A DNA stretch of 64,000 nucleotides from Fimbriiglobus sp043785105 (GCA_043785105.1 JAYVXO010000193.1:62001-126000), one strand, 5' to 3'; positions 35,293 through 44,949 are shown, counted from the stretch's first letter. Notes: generated by a model not told the origin, from the letters alone. Numbers and translations: made by a program.

Positions 35293-35632
35293 TGGCGTGA
35301 TGACTGGCAGGAGCGTTTCTTCGATTGGTATAGTCCGGTTGAACGAACACACCTGCCATCGAATGCTGTCAATGAAACTTTTCGGCGATTTTCAGAATAT
35401 TTTGTTTGACATGCTGATCGTTTGCGATACCCTCACCTTTGTCTCCTTCACACCGCCAGCACAACAACCCGACTCGTTCGGCAAGATCAAGCTTTTCGCA
35501 GTCCGGCCAGTTGATTTACAATAGACTTCTTCAACTCTTCAGTGTTGATAGCTCGCGGCTATCTGAAGCAGTGGCAGAACTACGCAGTCTTAACTTCCAA
35601 TTCCTGTCAATCTCCTTGTTTTCGGAGCAGTC
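35293..35632. other. Intergenic region, no gene seen
   Basis: The 340-nt stretch between ychF and the HEAT-repeat gene is noticeably less GC-rich than its surroundings. Short open frames in it have no protein-like features. No family A, B or C repeat is present. It presumably carries the promoter of the following gene. Confidence 0.5.
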
Positions 35633-36538
35633 ATGTTTCGTTTGAGCTTCTTTTTTGTGCTGCTTGTGGGTCTGTTTTGCATCACACACGATGGCATTGC
35701 CCAAGATAAACCGAAAGAGAAAAAGCAGATTGGCAAGCCACGAGAAGCCGAAGATCTCAGCCCGGAATTGCGAGCAATCGTGGATGAATTGAAAGCCAAA
35801 GACATTAAAATTCGGATCAAGGCCTGCGATGACTTGAAGGCGAAAGGTGAGGATGCCGCGCCCGCAACGAAGTACATTTGTAATTCGTTGACAGACCCGT
35901 CTCTCAAAGTGGCAACGGCGGCGTTAAACGCATTGGAAGTGGTCTCTCCACAGTTGTACAAACCCGTTTCGATTCTAGTTCTAGACAGCCACTACCAAAA
36001 TCAAATTGATGCGGGTGTGGCTCTTGGCTTGATGGGGAACAAAGCGAAACCTGCGATGGGGTTGATGGTCGCACTACTCCGGAAAGCCATTAGCACGGAA
36101 AGTAGCGCCGGTAGCAAAAGAGAAGGGTACTCGCCAGGGCTACTAAATCTTACTGGTAGTCGTGCTGTTCCAGGAGCCAGATATTGTGCTAACAAAATTA
36201 TCGAAGCCATCCTCCAAATCGATCCCAACGAGTCGGAAAGTATCCGGATCGTGAAGAGCTTTGCCAGTCCCACCAATGCATCGAGTCATGGTCGAGTCGA
36301 TGCGTTCCTTTACTTATGCACGCTGGCCGGCGACGATGAAGCGAAGCGGAAAGGTTTGTTCCCGTTCATGAAAGCGGGTTTGTATGACACGCCGAATGCC
36401 GTTGTCTATATCCAAAAAGCCGGTGAGTTCGGCGCGCTGGCAAAAGAGTTTTTACCCGGATTGACGAAGATGAAAATCGCTCCTGATAAAGCAATCCGTG
36501 ACGCAGCAATCAAGGCAATTTCGCAGATCGAGGAATAA
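35633..36538 (+). CDS. Exported HEAT-repeat protein
   Basis: The 301-residue protein has signal peptide LSFFFVLLVGLFCITHDGIA and a Lys/Glu-rich linker, then tandem helical repeats of about 35-40 residues. Examples are IRIKACDDLKAKGEDAAPA, LKVATAALNALEVVSPQ, and GVALGLMGNKAKPAMGLMV. These are HEAT-like armadillo units used for protein binding. The last part (about 245-300) repeats the pattern with EFGALAKEFLPGL and DAAIKAISQIEE. It is relatively AT-rich compared with most genes here. Function unknown; related in style to the larger HEAT protein at 38428-39753 but not obviously a duplicate. Confidence 0.75.
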   Translation: MFRLSFFFVLLVGLFCITHDGIAQDKPKEKKQIGKPREAEDLSPELRAIVDELKAKDIKIRIKACDDLKAKGEDAAPATKYICNSLTDPSLKVATAALNALEVVSPQLYKPVSILVLDSHYQNQIDAGVALGLMGNKAKPAMGLMVALLRKAISTESSAGSKREGYSPGLLNLTGSRAVPGARYCANKIIEAILQIDPNESESIRIVKSFASPTNASSHGRVDAFLYLCTLAGDDEAKRKGLFPFMKAGLYDTPNAVVYIQKAGEFGALAKEFLPGLTKMKIAPDKAIRDAAIKAISQIEE

Positions 36539-36598
36539 AAAAACAGGTAGATATAAAAGTAGCGTTGGATACCTTCCTACTGTGGAGGAGAAACTGCC

Positions 36599-36826
36599 AT
36601 GACCCTGTCTGACAATAATGAGCTACTGGATGCCATTCTTGAGTTGCGGCGGGCGCTGCCGTCAATGCGATTGGGACAATTGATCGCTAACATGGCAACC
36701 GTCGCGCGTGGGCCAATACCGGGAGCAGTGTGGGACGCGGAAGATGATGAACTGTTGGCGGCAGTACGTTGGCAGTTGGAGCAATTGTCAGTGACATCCT
36801 CTCGTGAAGTCGCTGACTTCAAGTGA
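36599..36826 (+). CDS. Small conserved hypothetical protein (planctomycete type)
   Basis: The 75-residue protein reads LLDAILELRRALPSMRLGQL, then IANMATVARGPIPGAVWDAE, DDELLAAVRWQLEQL. The pattern LIANxAxxARGPxPGAxWDxED is familiar from short planctomycete proteins of unknown role. An SD-like GGAGG lies just ahead of the ATG (near 36583-36588). It is probably cytoplasmic and helical. It stands 66 nt before an addiction-module antitoxin-like gene and may share its transcript, but no functional tie is shown. Confidence 0.6.
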   Translation: MTLSDNNELLDAILELRRALPSMRLGQLIANMATVARGPIPGAVWDAEDDELLAAVRWQLEQLSVTSSREVADFK

Positions 36827-36891
36827 TGACGACACGTTGTCAACTCCATTCGGTAATGGTAAGTTTGATGCCGCACGTGGGAGGAATTTGC

Positions 36892-37125
36892 ATGTCCGTG
36901 TCTGCCACGTCCCTTGGCATCGATCGGCTTTCGCGTGAGGACCGCCTCGCGTTAGTCCAGGAAATTTGGGATAGCATTGCATTGGAGCAACGCGAACCCT
37001 TTCTGAGTGATGCCCAGCGGCAGGAACTGGCTCGGCGTGTTGCGGAACACGATGCGAATCCTGACGACGTGATTCCGTGGGAGCAAGTGAAAGCCCGAAC
37101 GTTAGCCCGGTTGCGGAACCCATAA
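36892..37125 (+). CDS. Putative addiction module component (PF09720-type antitoxin)
   Basis: The 77-residue protein matches the short putative-addiction-module family: LGIDRLSREDRLALVQEIWD, SIALEQREPFLSDAQRQELA, RRVAEHDANPDDVIPWEQVK. Such proteins normally precede a ParE/RelE-type toxin gene. Here no toxin follows; instead, a family B element starts in the base after the TAA stop (37126). The start at 36892 is set by family length, with GGAGGAA a few bases upstream. It is an orphan antitoxin, possibly left after loss of the toxin. Confidence 0.75.
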   Translation: MSVSATSLGIDRLSREDRLALVQEIWDSIALEQREPFLSDAQRQELARRVAEHDANPDDVIPWEQVKARTLARLRNP

Positions 37126-37230
37126 GCGTCACATTTGTTGGTGGACTGTTTGGACACAAGTCGCCCAGTTTTCTGGCCGACACGAACATGCCAGAATCGT
37201 AAACAAATTTTCCACCACCAAGCGTGACGC
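37126..37230. repeat. MITE-like element family B, copy 3 (deleted, about 105 bp)
   Basis: The left end GCGTCACATTTGTTGGTGGA (37126-37145) and the right end, read on the minus strand, GCGTCACGCTTGGTGGTGGA (37211-37230) match at 17 of 20 positions. The internal CAGCCCAGGG modules of copies 1 and 2 are absent, so this is a short derivative. It starts directly after the stop codon of the antitoxin gene. Confidence 0.82.
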
Positions 37231-37368
37231 ACACCCGTCACTACCTTGCCGGCAGATTTACTTTCCCCATCGTCCCGGCCCCTGTTACAGTCGGTGTGCG
37301 TTGGTGGCAATGACGCCATTTTGCAATGCACCCTCATACGCCTGCTCACAATTCTTCCGGAGGTTGCG

Positions 37369-38397
37369 ATGTCATTCAGCGATCAACGCGATAAAATCGC
37401 GGGCTACGCCGACGAGCGGTGGATGGTGCCTTGCAAGGACGGCCTCGTGTGGCTTTCCGGCGGCGGCGCGATCAACACGGCCGAGCAGATCGCCAAGCAA
37501 AAGCAGGTCACGAAGAAGGACTGGGCCGCGACGTTCCTCGATTATATGGGCGGCACCGTCCAGTACGAGGGCCTCTACTTGGTACCCGTGGCGGACCTGG
37601 CTAGGGTGAAAACCGGCCAGTTGGACGCCGGCTCGTACCCCGATCGCAAGATGATTTCGTCGTGGTCCGACGACGCGAGCCGGGACAAAAACAACCCCGA
37701 AGTGGTGGCCCAGAAGCCCGAATTCCACGGGCTGAATGACTGCTCGCATTTCGTCACCCAGTGCCTCGCCGCCGGGGACATTCACATGGAAACCACTTGG
37801 GTGCCGGCACTCTTCAACAGCCTCAGTGCTCGTGCCAAAATGCTCGCCAAGATGGTTACGGACGCCGACGCGGAGAACGTCGTCAAATCCGGCGTCATGA
37901 AAAAAGGTGATGTGATCGTCTACTCCGCCGGGGCAGAACACCACCATAGCGTCATATACATGGGTAACGCTCAGATAGCCATGCACACCCGGTCCAACCA
38001 CCCGGATCAACGGACCTTCCGAGGGAATTGGAAGGTGTCCGCGAACGCCGAACACCCCCTCGTGACGTTGTTCCACTTCGGCGACGACGACGCGGCAATC
38101 CCTCCCGATTCGCCCATGTTCGGTTGGTGGAAGGTTCTGTGGAATGGGGCGCCCTTCTATTACTATTTCGACAAAACCGGGCGGGTCGGGTGGACCCGAC
38201 AGCCGCCCGCAAATCTGAACCTGCCGTTGTCCGCACCCGGCGGTCAAGGGTTCTGGTTCGTGGAACGGACTCACATCGGCATTTGCTGGACGAACACAGG
38301 CAGTTACGAGACGCTGATGATTCGCCCGCCCCAAAGCGACACGCACATGGAAGGCAAATGGAACGGCACCGATAACCTCATCGCGGACAAAATGTAG
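37369..38397 (+). CDS. Cys-His amidase-like protein (amidase_6/NlpC-P60 style)
   Basis: The 342-residue protein contains LNDCSHFVTQCLAAGD with C125 and H127, and later KKGDVIVYSAGAEHHHSVIY with H191-H193. This DCSxFVxQ ... GDVIxY ... HxS layout is that of papain-like Cys-His amidases such as amidase_6 and NlpC/P60, which cut peptidoglycan peptide bonds or related amides. The C-terminal 100 residues, FYYYFDKTGRVGWTRQPP and onward, form an unknown beta domain. No signal peptide is visible at ATG 37369, so export would need another route. A toxin or effector role is possible but no immunity or T6SS gene is recognised beside it. Confidence 0.6.
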   Translation: MSFSDQRDKIAGYADERWMVPCKDGLVWLSGGGAINTAEQIAKQKQVTKKDWAATFLDYMGGTVQYEGLYLVPVADLARVKTGQLDAGSYPDRKMISSWSDDASRDKNNPEVVAQKPEFHGLNDCSHFVTQCLAAGDIHMETTWVPALFNSLSARAKMLAKMVTDADAENVVKSGVMKKGDVIVYSAGAEHHHSVIYMGNAQIAMHTRSNHPDQRTFRGNWKVSANAEHPLVTLFHFGDDDAAIPPDSPMFGWWKVLWNGAPFYYYFDKTGRVGWTRQPPANLNLPLSAPGGQGFWFVERTHIGICWTNTGSYETLMIRPPQSDTHMEGKWNGTDNLIADKM

Positions 38398-38427
38398 ACG
38401 TGTCGAACGTCCGGCGGTTGTTCGCGG

Positions 38428-39753
38428 CTAGGGCTTCTTCGCGGGCAGGGCGGCGGGTGCGGGTGCAATAGGGGCGGCGGGGCGGCGGTCGTTTTTCAGG
38501 GCGGCGATGGCGTTTTCGGCGAACTTCTTCAAGTCCGCATTTTTGGTGGTGAGTACGAGTCGTTCGAGTTCAGGCTGCGCGGCGCGGGCTTCGTCGCCCA
38601 TGCTCATCACGGTGGTGATCGCGGCGGCGGCGACCATCGGTTCGTCATGAAACAACGCGGTCAGGATCGTGTTCATCACCGGCTTGGCTTTCGGGCCGAG
38701 CACGGCCAAGGCGTTCAACGCCTGCACTTGAAGTTGCGGGTCGGTCGCCGTGACCAACCCGCCCATTGACTTCAGCGTGGTATCAAACACCCGATCGTCG
38801 TACATGATGTGCAGAAGCATCAGCCAAACTTTCACCGTCGGGTCGGTCTCCAAGCCTTTCACCCTGGCCGAAATCACGTCAATATAAGGCTTGGCGACCG
38901 CCGGGTAGCCGTTGGGGTCGGCGGAGTACGGCGGCCCCAGGAGAACCAGAGAGTGACACGCCTCGATGCGAACCGTCGCACTTTTATCGCGGATGAGTTG
39001 GAAGTTCAGCTTGTCCATCGCGGCCTTGCTGGGCGGGCGCTTGACGATCGGGATTAAGTTCGGGCTGAGCGTCGTCTGAATCGCCTTGTCGTCAAACGCG
39101 ATGCCGGCGATGCGCCCCAGGGTGGTGGCCGCCGCGGCGCGAACCTCCCACGACGGGTCGTCCGCGACCGCGACAACGGCGTTGATCGCGCCGAACGCTT
39201 CCAGCCCGAAGCTCCCCAGCGCGCGGGTCGCGTGAACGCGGATCACGCTACCGGGCAACGTTCTCCCCAGCACGCCTGTGAGTTTGTCCGACGTGGCCTT
39301 CAAGTCCTCCAGTTTGTCGAACCCGATCATCGCGATGATGAGAATCGCGTTGACGCGGACGCCGGGGTCCGTGTCGTCGAGCAACCCGGTTAACGGTTTG
39401 ATCGCCTGACTCCGCGCCGCCGCAACGCCGAAGAGTGGGATCACTTTCACGGCCCGTTCCCGCACCGTCGGGTCGGTGCTTTTGAAATCGGCCAACCACT
39501 CGGTCAAACTGCGGTTGCCGACCCTACTGGGTGGGGCGAAGGGTTTCAACATTTCCATCGCGTTAGGCGCAGCAACGGGCGGCGGCGTGGGGGTCAGTTG
39601 CGGTGCGGCAGTTGGCAAGGCTGGCGGAAGTGGGCTGACGTTTTGAGCGGGCGGCGCGAACGGCGGAACGGGCGGTGGCACCGGGGGCTGAGCCACAGCC
39701 ACCGACGCAATCAGCACAACTAAGGGTAAAGCCCACCGCAGAGAACACAACAT
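38428..39753 (-). CDS. Exported proline-rich HEAT-repeat protein
   Basis: The 441-residue protein has signal peptide LRWALPLVVLIASVAVAQ, then a Pro-rich linker (about 23-65) and HEAT-like repeats (about 80-420). Examples are DPTVRERAVKVIPLFGVA, DPGVRVNAILIIAMIGF, DPSWEVRAAAATTLGRIAG and PQLQVQALNALAVLGPKAKP. A second Pro/Ala-rich tail ends the protein. Such proteins are expanded in planctomycetes and may scaffold periplasmic or electron-transfer complexes. It is convergent with the amidase-like gene and divergent from the esterase at 39845. Confidence 0.85.
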   Translation of the reverse strand: MLCSLRWALPLVVLIASVAVAQPPVPPPVPPFAPPAQNVSPLPPALPTAAPQLTPTPPPVAAPNAMEMLKPFAPPSRVGNRSLTEWLADFKSTDPTVRERAVKVIPLFGVAAARSQAIKPLTGLLDDTDPGVRVNAILIIAMIGFDKLEDLKATSDKLTGVLGRTLPGSVIRVHATRALGSFGLEAFGAINAVVAVADDPSWEVRAAAATTLGRIAGIAFDDKAIQTTLSPNLIPIVKRPPSKAAMDKLNFQLIRDKSATVRIEACHSLVLLGPPYSADPNGYPAVAKPYIDVISARVKGLETDPTVKVWLMLLHIMYDDRVFDTTLKSMGGLVTATDPQLQVQALNALAVLGPKAKPVMNTILTALFHDEPMVAAAAITTVMSMGDEARAAQPELERLVLTTKNADLKKFAENAIAALKNDRRPAAPIAPAPAALPAKKP

Positions 39754-39844
39754 GAGACGGCCTCCTACTCGATTTCACTTGCTCTAGTCTACCGTCAACG
39801 TCCACAACGCCGCAACTGAACAAGCTGTTGGCGGGATTCGACTC

Positions 39845-40762
39845 GTGCCGAATGTCGTTGCCACCGGACCAACGCATCCGTTCACTAAGGGTGTGGAAAC
39901 GATCACCCTCGCCTTACACGGCACAGAACGCCGGTATCTATTGTCACGCCCGGTCGCTCCGGACTTGCGCGCGAATTACCGCTTTCCTGTCGTGATTTTT
40001 CTGCATGGAACCGGCGGAACAGCAGCATGGGCGGACACGGAAACCGGCTGGTCCGCACTGGCACAGCGGGAACGGTTCGTGCTGGTCTTGCCGGACGGAA
40101 TTCCGCCGAACCCGTCAAAAGCTCCGAAATTCCTCACGAACCCGGCCCGCTGGAACGACGGCGGCACGGAGTTGGGGCAAGCCCTTCATACCGATGCCGC
40201 CGACGTCGATTTTCTCACGGCGGTGATTCAGGACTTAATACAGCGTGGCCTCGGCGATCCGCGTCGGGTTTACCTGACTGGCTTCTCCAACGGGGCGGGG
40301 ATGACGTTTCGTTTTGCTGCCGAGCGGGCTGAGTTGCTCACTGCGATCGCGCCCGTTGCCGGCTATTGCTGGGTCCGCGACCCGAAGCCGGTTCGACTCG
40401 TCCCGACGTTGTACCTGGTGGGTACAGCCGACCCGCTCATTCCCTTACTCGGCGGCAGTGTCCGATCACCTTGGGGCGGCAAACTGGTACGTCGTCCGAG
40501 TGTGCGGGAAACGCTAGAGAATTGCGCCGTGTCAATCGGCTGTCACTCGCAATCGGTAGTGGTTACCGACGAACACGGCGTGCGTGAAGAGAAATACCCC
40601 TCCGACGCCGGGACCGAATTCCGCAGCCTGTTTCTGGAAGGCCACGGCCACCACTGGCCCGGCGGACGGGGTCAACTGACCGCACGCATCGGCGGAGTAT
40701 CGGTGAACACGGTCCAGGCGAACGAGCAGATATGGGCGTTCTTCAAGCGACACGAAATGTGA
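39845..40762 (+). CDS. Alpha/beta-hydrolase of the PHB depolymerase/LpqC type
   Basis: The 305-residue protein starts at GTG 39845. It shows VVIFLHGTGGTAAW (oxyanion region), the nucleophile elbow TGFSNGAGMTFRFA with the catalytic Ser, and a late EGHGHHWPGG with the catalytic His. This order is that of feruloyl esterase and polyhydroxybutyrate depolymerase-like LpqC enzymes. A signal peptide is not evident, although the start choice is uncertain and a longer leader cannot be excluded. The substrate is probably an ester of a polymer side chain. It is divergent from the HEAT-repeat gene and 99 nt before the propeller protein. Confidence 0.85.
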   Translation: MPNVVATGPTHPFTKGVETITLALHGTERRYLLSRPVAPDLRANYRFPVVIFLHGTGGTAAWADTETGWSALAQRERFVLVLPDGIPPNPSKAPKFLTNPARWNDGGTELGQALHTDAADVDFLTAVIQDLIQRGLGDPRRVYLTGFSNGAGMTFRFAAERAELLTAIAPVAGYCWVRDPKPVRLVPTLYLVGTADPLIPLLGGSVRSPWGGKLVRRPSVRETLENCAVSIGCHSQSVVVTDEHGVREEKYPSDAGTEFRSLFLEGHGHHWPGGRGQLTARIGGVSVNTVQANEQIWAFFKRHEM

Positions 40763-40861
40763 CAACCCAACCGCACAATTCAAAACCATTTCGCTTGTGC
40801 TTTTGCCGTGATTGTCCACAATGGGCAGCGGGGGTTCTTCGTGGCTGGGGTTGCGTCTTTG

Positions 40862-43800
40862 ATGAATCGCTTTGTCTTGGCTATCGTCGCTACTGGGATC
40901 ATCACGCTATTGGGGTACGCCCAAGCGCCGGAGGCTCCGGCGTCTGGGTTGGACGCGCCGCGATTGGGTGGGTGGGAAGTTTTCGCCAACACCCGGACCC
41001 GGTTGGGCGAGATTCAAAAGCTGGCCGCGACCAAGCCCGCCGAGGCCGCCGACGACCTGCGGCGGTTGATTGACACGTCCGGTGACGACCTCGTGAGCCT
41101 GGACGGCAAGCACCACACTTCTGCCCGGCAAATCGCGTTTCAAATCCTGTTCACGTTGCCTGCCGCCGAGTTGCGCGGCTATCGGGATCGCGTCGATGAA
41201 CCGGCCCGTAAGTTACTAGAAGCGGGCAAAGCCAACCGCGATCCGCGACCGTTGCGTTTGTTAGTGAATCGGTACTTCCCCAGTCGCCACACTGAAGAAG
41301 CGTTGTTTTCGCTGGGTGAATTGGCGTTTGAACGCGGCGAGTTTCGGACGGCGAAACAGTATTGGCTCCGCTTGCTGCCCGGCGACGAACTGAGTGTACC
41401 CGATGCCAAGACCGACCCCGCGTTGATCCGGGCGCGGGTCATCTTGGCGATGATATTTGACAGTGACATCGACGCGGCGAAAGTGGAACTGATGGAGTTC
41501 AAGACGAAGTACCCCACTGCCAAGGGGAAACTGGCGGGTGTGGTGGCACCTTACGAAATTACCCTGCAACGCTACCTCGACAACCCGCCAATTCTTCCGA
41601 CCGAAACCAACCCCACCGAAGACTGGACATCGTTCGGCGGGAATAGTGCGCGGAACGGTCGGGTGAACGGCCGGTTGCCGAAGTATTGGCCGAGCCGCCC
41701 GACCTGGAAGGCCGAACTCCCCGGCGACCCGGACCGCAAGGTTTTTCAGTTACCCAAGGTGCCATCGACGCGAGCCGTCGGGTTGCACCCGGTGGTGATG
41801 GACGGCGTCGGGTACGTTGCGGATGCGTGCCGGGTCTTCGGCTTCGACATCCGGACTGGCGAACCGCGTTACGTCTACGATTTCCGGCTTGATCTCGATG
41901 CCGCAAAGCTCACTTCCCTCATCGCAACCTTGCCGATCGCCGTGGATGCGGACTTCACACTGACGACGGCGAACGGCAAACTCTACGCCCGGTTGGGCGC
42001 GACCGAAGTATCGCCACCGTTGACGGACGCTGAAGGTCCGACTGCTCCGAGTAGCTACCTGGTGTGCTTCACGCGGTCACGGCAGTTGAAGAAAGACGGC
42101 CCGTGGCTTGATGTCGTTTGGAAGCTCAAACCGCCGGTTGCGGTAGGCGTTGCCGCCGCTTGGGAAGGGTCACCCGTGTGCGCGGAGGGCCGCCTCTACG
42201 CCGCATTCACGCGGGAATCCAAGGACGGTCCACTTCAAGCGATTGCCTGTTACACCGACACGGGCAACGATGAACCGGGCAAGCCGCTCTGGGTCGCGGA
42301 CGTGGCCGTCACGACCGCCACAAAAGTGGAAACTCGCCATCGCCCGGAACTGTTGACGTTCGCGGCGGGGAAAATCGTCCTCTGTTCGCACACCGGCTTC
42401 GTGATGGCGGTCGATACCAACACCGGCAAACCGGCGTGGGCGTTTGCTTACCCCCGGCTCACGAAACCCGCCACGGTCGCCCGCGACATTTGCCCCCCGA
42501 TCGCGGACGGCGGGCGTCTGTTTGTCGCACCCACGGATACAGACAAAGTCTTTGCGTTGGACATCAACAGCGGTCAGCAAATCTGGATGGCCGACGGCGT
42601 TCAAGTCGATCAACTTCTGGGCGTGATGCGCGGCAAGTTGATCGCCACGATTGCCGCACCGACACGCGGGATTCGCGGCTTCAACGTCATCAACGGTTCC
42701 ACGGAAGAGCCGTCGGGGTGGATGGTCCATGATGACCCGAACCTGATGTCGTTCGGGCGTGGACTGGTCTCCGAGGACGCCATCATCTGGCCGACGAAAT
42801 CCGGGCTGTTTTTGGTGCGGACTTCGGACGGCCTGCCGCTCGCCCCGCGCATCCCCGGCCCGCACGGCAACCTCGCTTTTGCGGACGGTGTCTTGCTGGT
42901 AGCAACACCCACAGAAGTTTGGGGCTACGTCTCCGATCGGGTCGAACTCCCCGAGCGAAAAGCCGAAGTCGTGAACCGCCCCGCCGACCCCGTAGCCGCA
43001 CGGCAACTGGCGCTGGCCCTCGCGGATGCCGAGCAATGGCCGGAAGCGCAAGTCGCACTTCGCAATGCCGAACCAGCCGTCGATGCACCACGCCTACGTG
43101 CGGAGTGGCTACACGATCGGGCCGAGCGATTACTTCAACAGGGCCAACCGGACGATGCGCGGACGCTGTTCAAACAGGCCACGGCGGAGGAGTATCCGCA
43201 ATCCTGGCGGGTGCGAGCGTATGCCCGATTGGTCACGCTGGAGCCACGCGGTGGTGGCGAAGAAGCCGTGAAGAAGTTCACGCAAGCCTACTCGCTGCCA
43301 CCAGAACTTAGCGCCGAGTGCGTCCGAAAATCGACGGGCGTGCCGATGCGGTTGCAAACGTTGATCCTCGAACAATTCGGCGTCCCGCTCGCGCCACCGA
43401 AGCTGGAACCGACTCGCCACGAAGCACCGAAGCGGTTCGGCGAATTCGATCCGCTGGCACTCTCGATACTCGGTCCAGATGCGACCATTGACCGAACCGT
43501 GCGATTGGCGAACGACTTCTGCGTCCCGTTGCAACCGCTTGAAGGCGTTGCTGGGTTGCCAGGATTGGGGCCGGAAGCCGGTGCGAACCCGAGGTTGTTT
43601 GTCACCGATGGCACGCAACTTTTTGCTTACCGCCCGACGGACGAAAAGCCCACGTGGGCAGTGAAGTTGCCAACCGGGTTGGTCGTCACGCATGGCGTGG
43701 TCCAAGACGGTTCGTTGATCGCGTGCGGTTCGCAGGGCGTGCTGAAAGTCGCTTTAGCGAATGGGTCAATACCGTGGTCGTTCGTCTTCCCGGACACGGA

Positions 43801-44914
43801 CCCGCTCCCTAGCAAATCGCCGAGTACCCCGCCCCGATTGGCTGGGGTGATACCCAGCGCGGACTTGTCGAACTTCACGCTCGCCGGGTCTTTTCTGATC
43901 GCCCAACTTGGCACGCATCATTTGCTCGCCATCAACACCCTGATCGGGGAAGTCGCCTGGGTGCAGGACACTCTGGCCCGCGAACGGATCGCCGCCACGC
44001 CGTTCGACAATACGCCCCGGTTCGCCGCGCCGTTTTATGCCGACGAGTGGGGCGTGATGGTGCAACTGTCGAGCGGCAAGCGGTGGCTGCATCGCACGCC
44101 AAACGGCGCCTCATTTGGCGGCGCGACGATCACTAGTGTCTTGTGGGAAAGCCCGCCGGTCCGGTTCGCCGAAACCCGCCTTGCGGTGGCTGACGGTGCG
44201 GGCACCGTGGGCGGCTTGGAGATTCCCGGAGCGAATCCGATTGCCATGAACAGCACGCAACTGCCCCGCACCGTGTGGAGTCTCGAAGCCATCGGCGAGA
44301 CCAGCCTGACGGGTCGCCCACCGCAACTGACCGCCGTGCCGAACGGCCTACTCGTGGCATGGTCGCGCAACCACGGCGTCGAACTGGAACGCCTGCAAGC
44401 CAACACCGGCAACCGGCAGTGGATACGCGGTGTGCTGCTACCAATCGGCGAGATTGACTTGACGAAGTGCGACACGGACGGCCAGAACTTTTACGCCCCC
44501 GCCGAGGGCCAAGTGTTCGCAATCCGGTTGAAGGATGGCGGCAAAGTGTGGAAATGTTCGTTGACCGCGAGTGCAAAAACCGATCAAGTTTGGCGCGTCC
44601 GTGCCGGTCCAAAAGCGATCCTCGTCTATCCCACTCAGGCGATGCGGATGGAACCGTGGGCCGACGTTTCCACCCGAGTGTTCACACGGTTCTTGCTCGC
44701 CCCAACAGTGGCCCGGCTGCCGGGTTTTCTGTTGGCTCTGGTTGATGCGACAACCCATTGTCGCGTGCCGATTACCGTGCTGGACCCGGACACGGGCCGC
44801 GTGTTAACTCAACTGGAATTGCCCGCGTTCGGCCCTGCCGTCGGCGCACACTTCGGCGCGGAATTCTCGGTTATTGTCACGGCGGGTCGGGCGCACTGGC
44901 TAAAATCACCTTGA
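40862..44914 (+). CDS. Large exported PQQ-type beta-propeller protein with tetratricopeptide-like N-terminus
   Basis: The 1350-residue protein begins with signal sequence FVLAIVATGIITLLGYAQA. Residues about 30-250 are helical repeats (YRDRVDEPARKLLEAGKANR, LGELAFERGEFRTAKQYW), resembling TPR/outer-membrane-lipoprotein modules. Two PQQ-like beta-propeller regions follow (about 280-700 and 900-1340), with repeats such as GFVMAVDTNTGKPAWAFAYP, VFALDINSGQQIWMADG and LLAINTLIGEVAWVQD. BamB and PQQ dehydrogenases use such repeats, but no quinone-binding catalytic set is recognisable. It should be periplasmic or membrane-attached. A MoxR gene starts 35 nt downstream, so cotranscription is likely. 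Confidence 0.85.
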   Translation: MNRFVLAIVATGIITLLGYAQAPEAPASGLDAPRLGGWEVFANTRTRLGEIQKLAATKPAEAADDLRRLIDTSGDDLVSLDGKHHTSARQIAFQILFTLPAAELRGYRDRVDEPARKLLEAGKANRDPRPLRLLVNRYFPSRHTEEALFSLGELAFERGEFRTAKQYWLRLLPGDELSVPDAKTDPALIRARVILAMIFDSDIDAAKVELMEFKTKYPTAKGKLAGVVAPYEITLQRYLDNPPILPTETNPTEDWTSFGGNSARNGRVNGRLPKYWPSRPTWKAELPGDPDRKVFQLPKVPSTRAVGLHPVVMDGVGYVADACRVFGFDIRTGEPRYVYDFRLDLDAAKLTSLIATLPIAVDADFTLTTANGKLYARLGATEVSPPLTDAEGPTAPSSYLVCFTRSRQLKKDGPWLDVVWKLKPPVAVGVAAAWEGSPVCAEGRLYAAFTRESKDGPLQAIACYTDTGNDEPGKPLWVADVAVTTATKVETRHRPELLTFAAGKIVLCSHTGFVMAVDTNTGKPAWAFAYPRLTKPATVARDICPPIADGGRLFVAPTDTDKVFALDINSGQQIWMADGVQVDQLLGVMRGKLIATIAAPTRGIRGFNVINGSTEEPSGWMVHDDPNLMSFGRGLVSEDAIIWPTKSGLFLVRTSDGLPLAPRIPGPHGNLAFADGVLLVATPTEVWGYVSDRVELPERKAEVVNRPADPVAARQLALALADAEQWPEAQVALRNAEPAVDAPRLRAEWLHDRAERLLQQGQPDDARTLFKQATAEEYPQSWRVRAYARLVTLEPRGGGEEAVKKFTQAYSLPPELSAECVRKSTGVPMRLQTLILEQFGVPLAPPKLEPTRHEAPKRFGEFDPLALSILGPDATIDRTVRLANDFCVPLQPLEGVAGLPGLGPEAGANPRLFVTDGTQLFAYRPTDEKPTWAVKLPTGLVVTHGVVQDGSLIACGSQGVLKVALANGSIPWSFVFPDTDPLPSKSPSTPPRLAGVIPSADLSNFTLAGSFLIAQLGTHHLLAINTLIGEVAWVQDTLARERIAATPFDNTPRFAAPFYADEWGVMVQLSSGKRWLHRTPNGASFGGATITSVLWESPPVRFAETRLAVADGAGTVGGLEIPGANPIAMNSTQLPRTVWSLEAIGETSLTGRPPQLTAVPNGLLVAWSRNHGVELERLQANTGNRQWIRGVLLPIGEIDLTKCDTDGQNFYAPAEGQVFAIRLKDGGKVWKCSLTASAKTDQVWRVRAGPKAILVYPTQAMRMEPWADVSTRVFTRFLLAPTVARLPGFLLALVDATTHCRVPITVLDPDTGRVLTQLELPAFGPAVGAHFGAEFSVIVTAGRAHWLKSP

Positions 44915-44949
44915 ACTGTTTGTCCCGTTCTTATCGTTGGAGTCACTGC

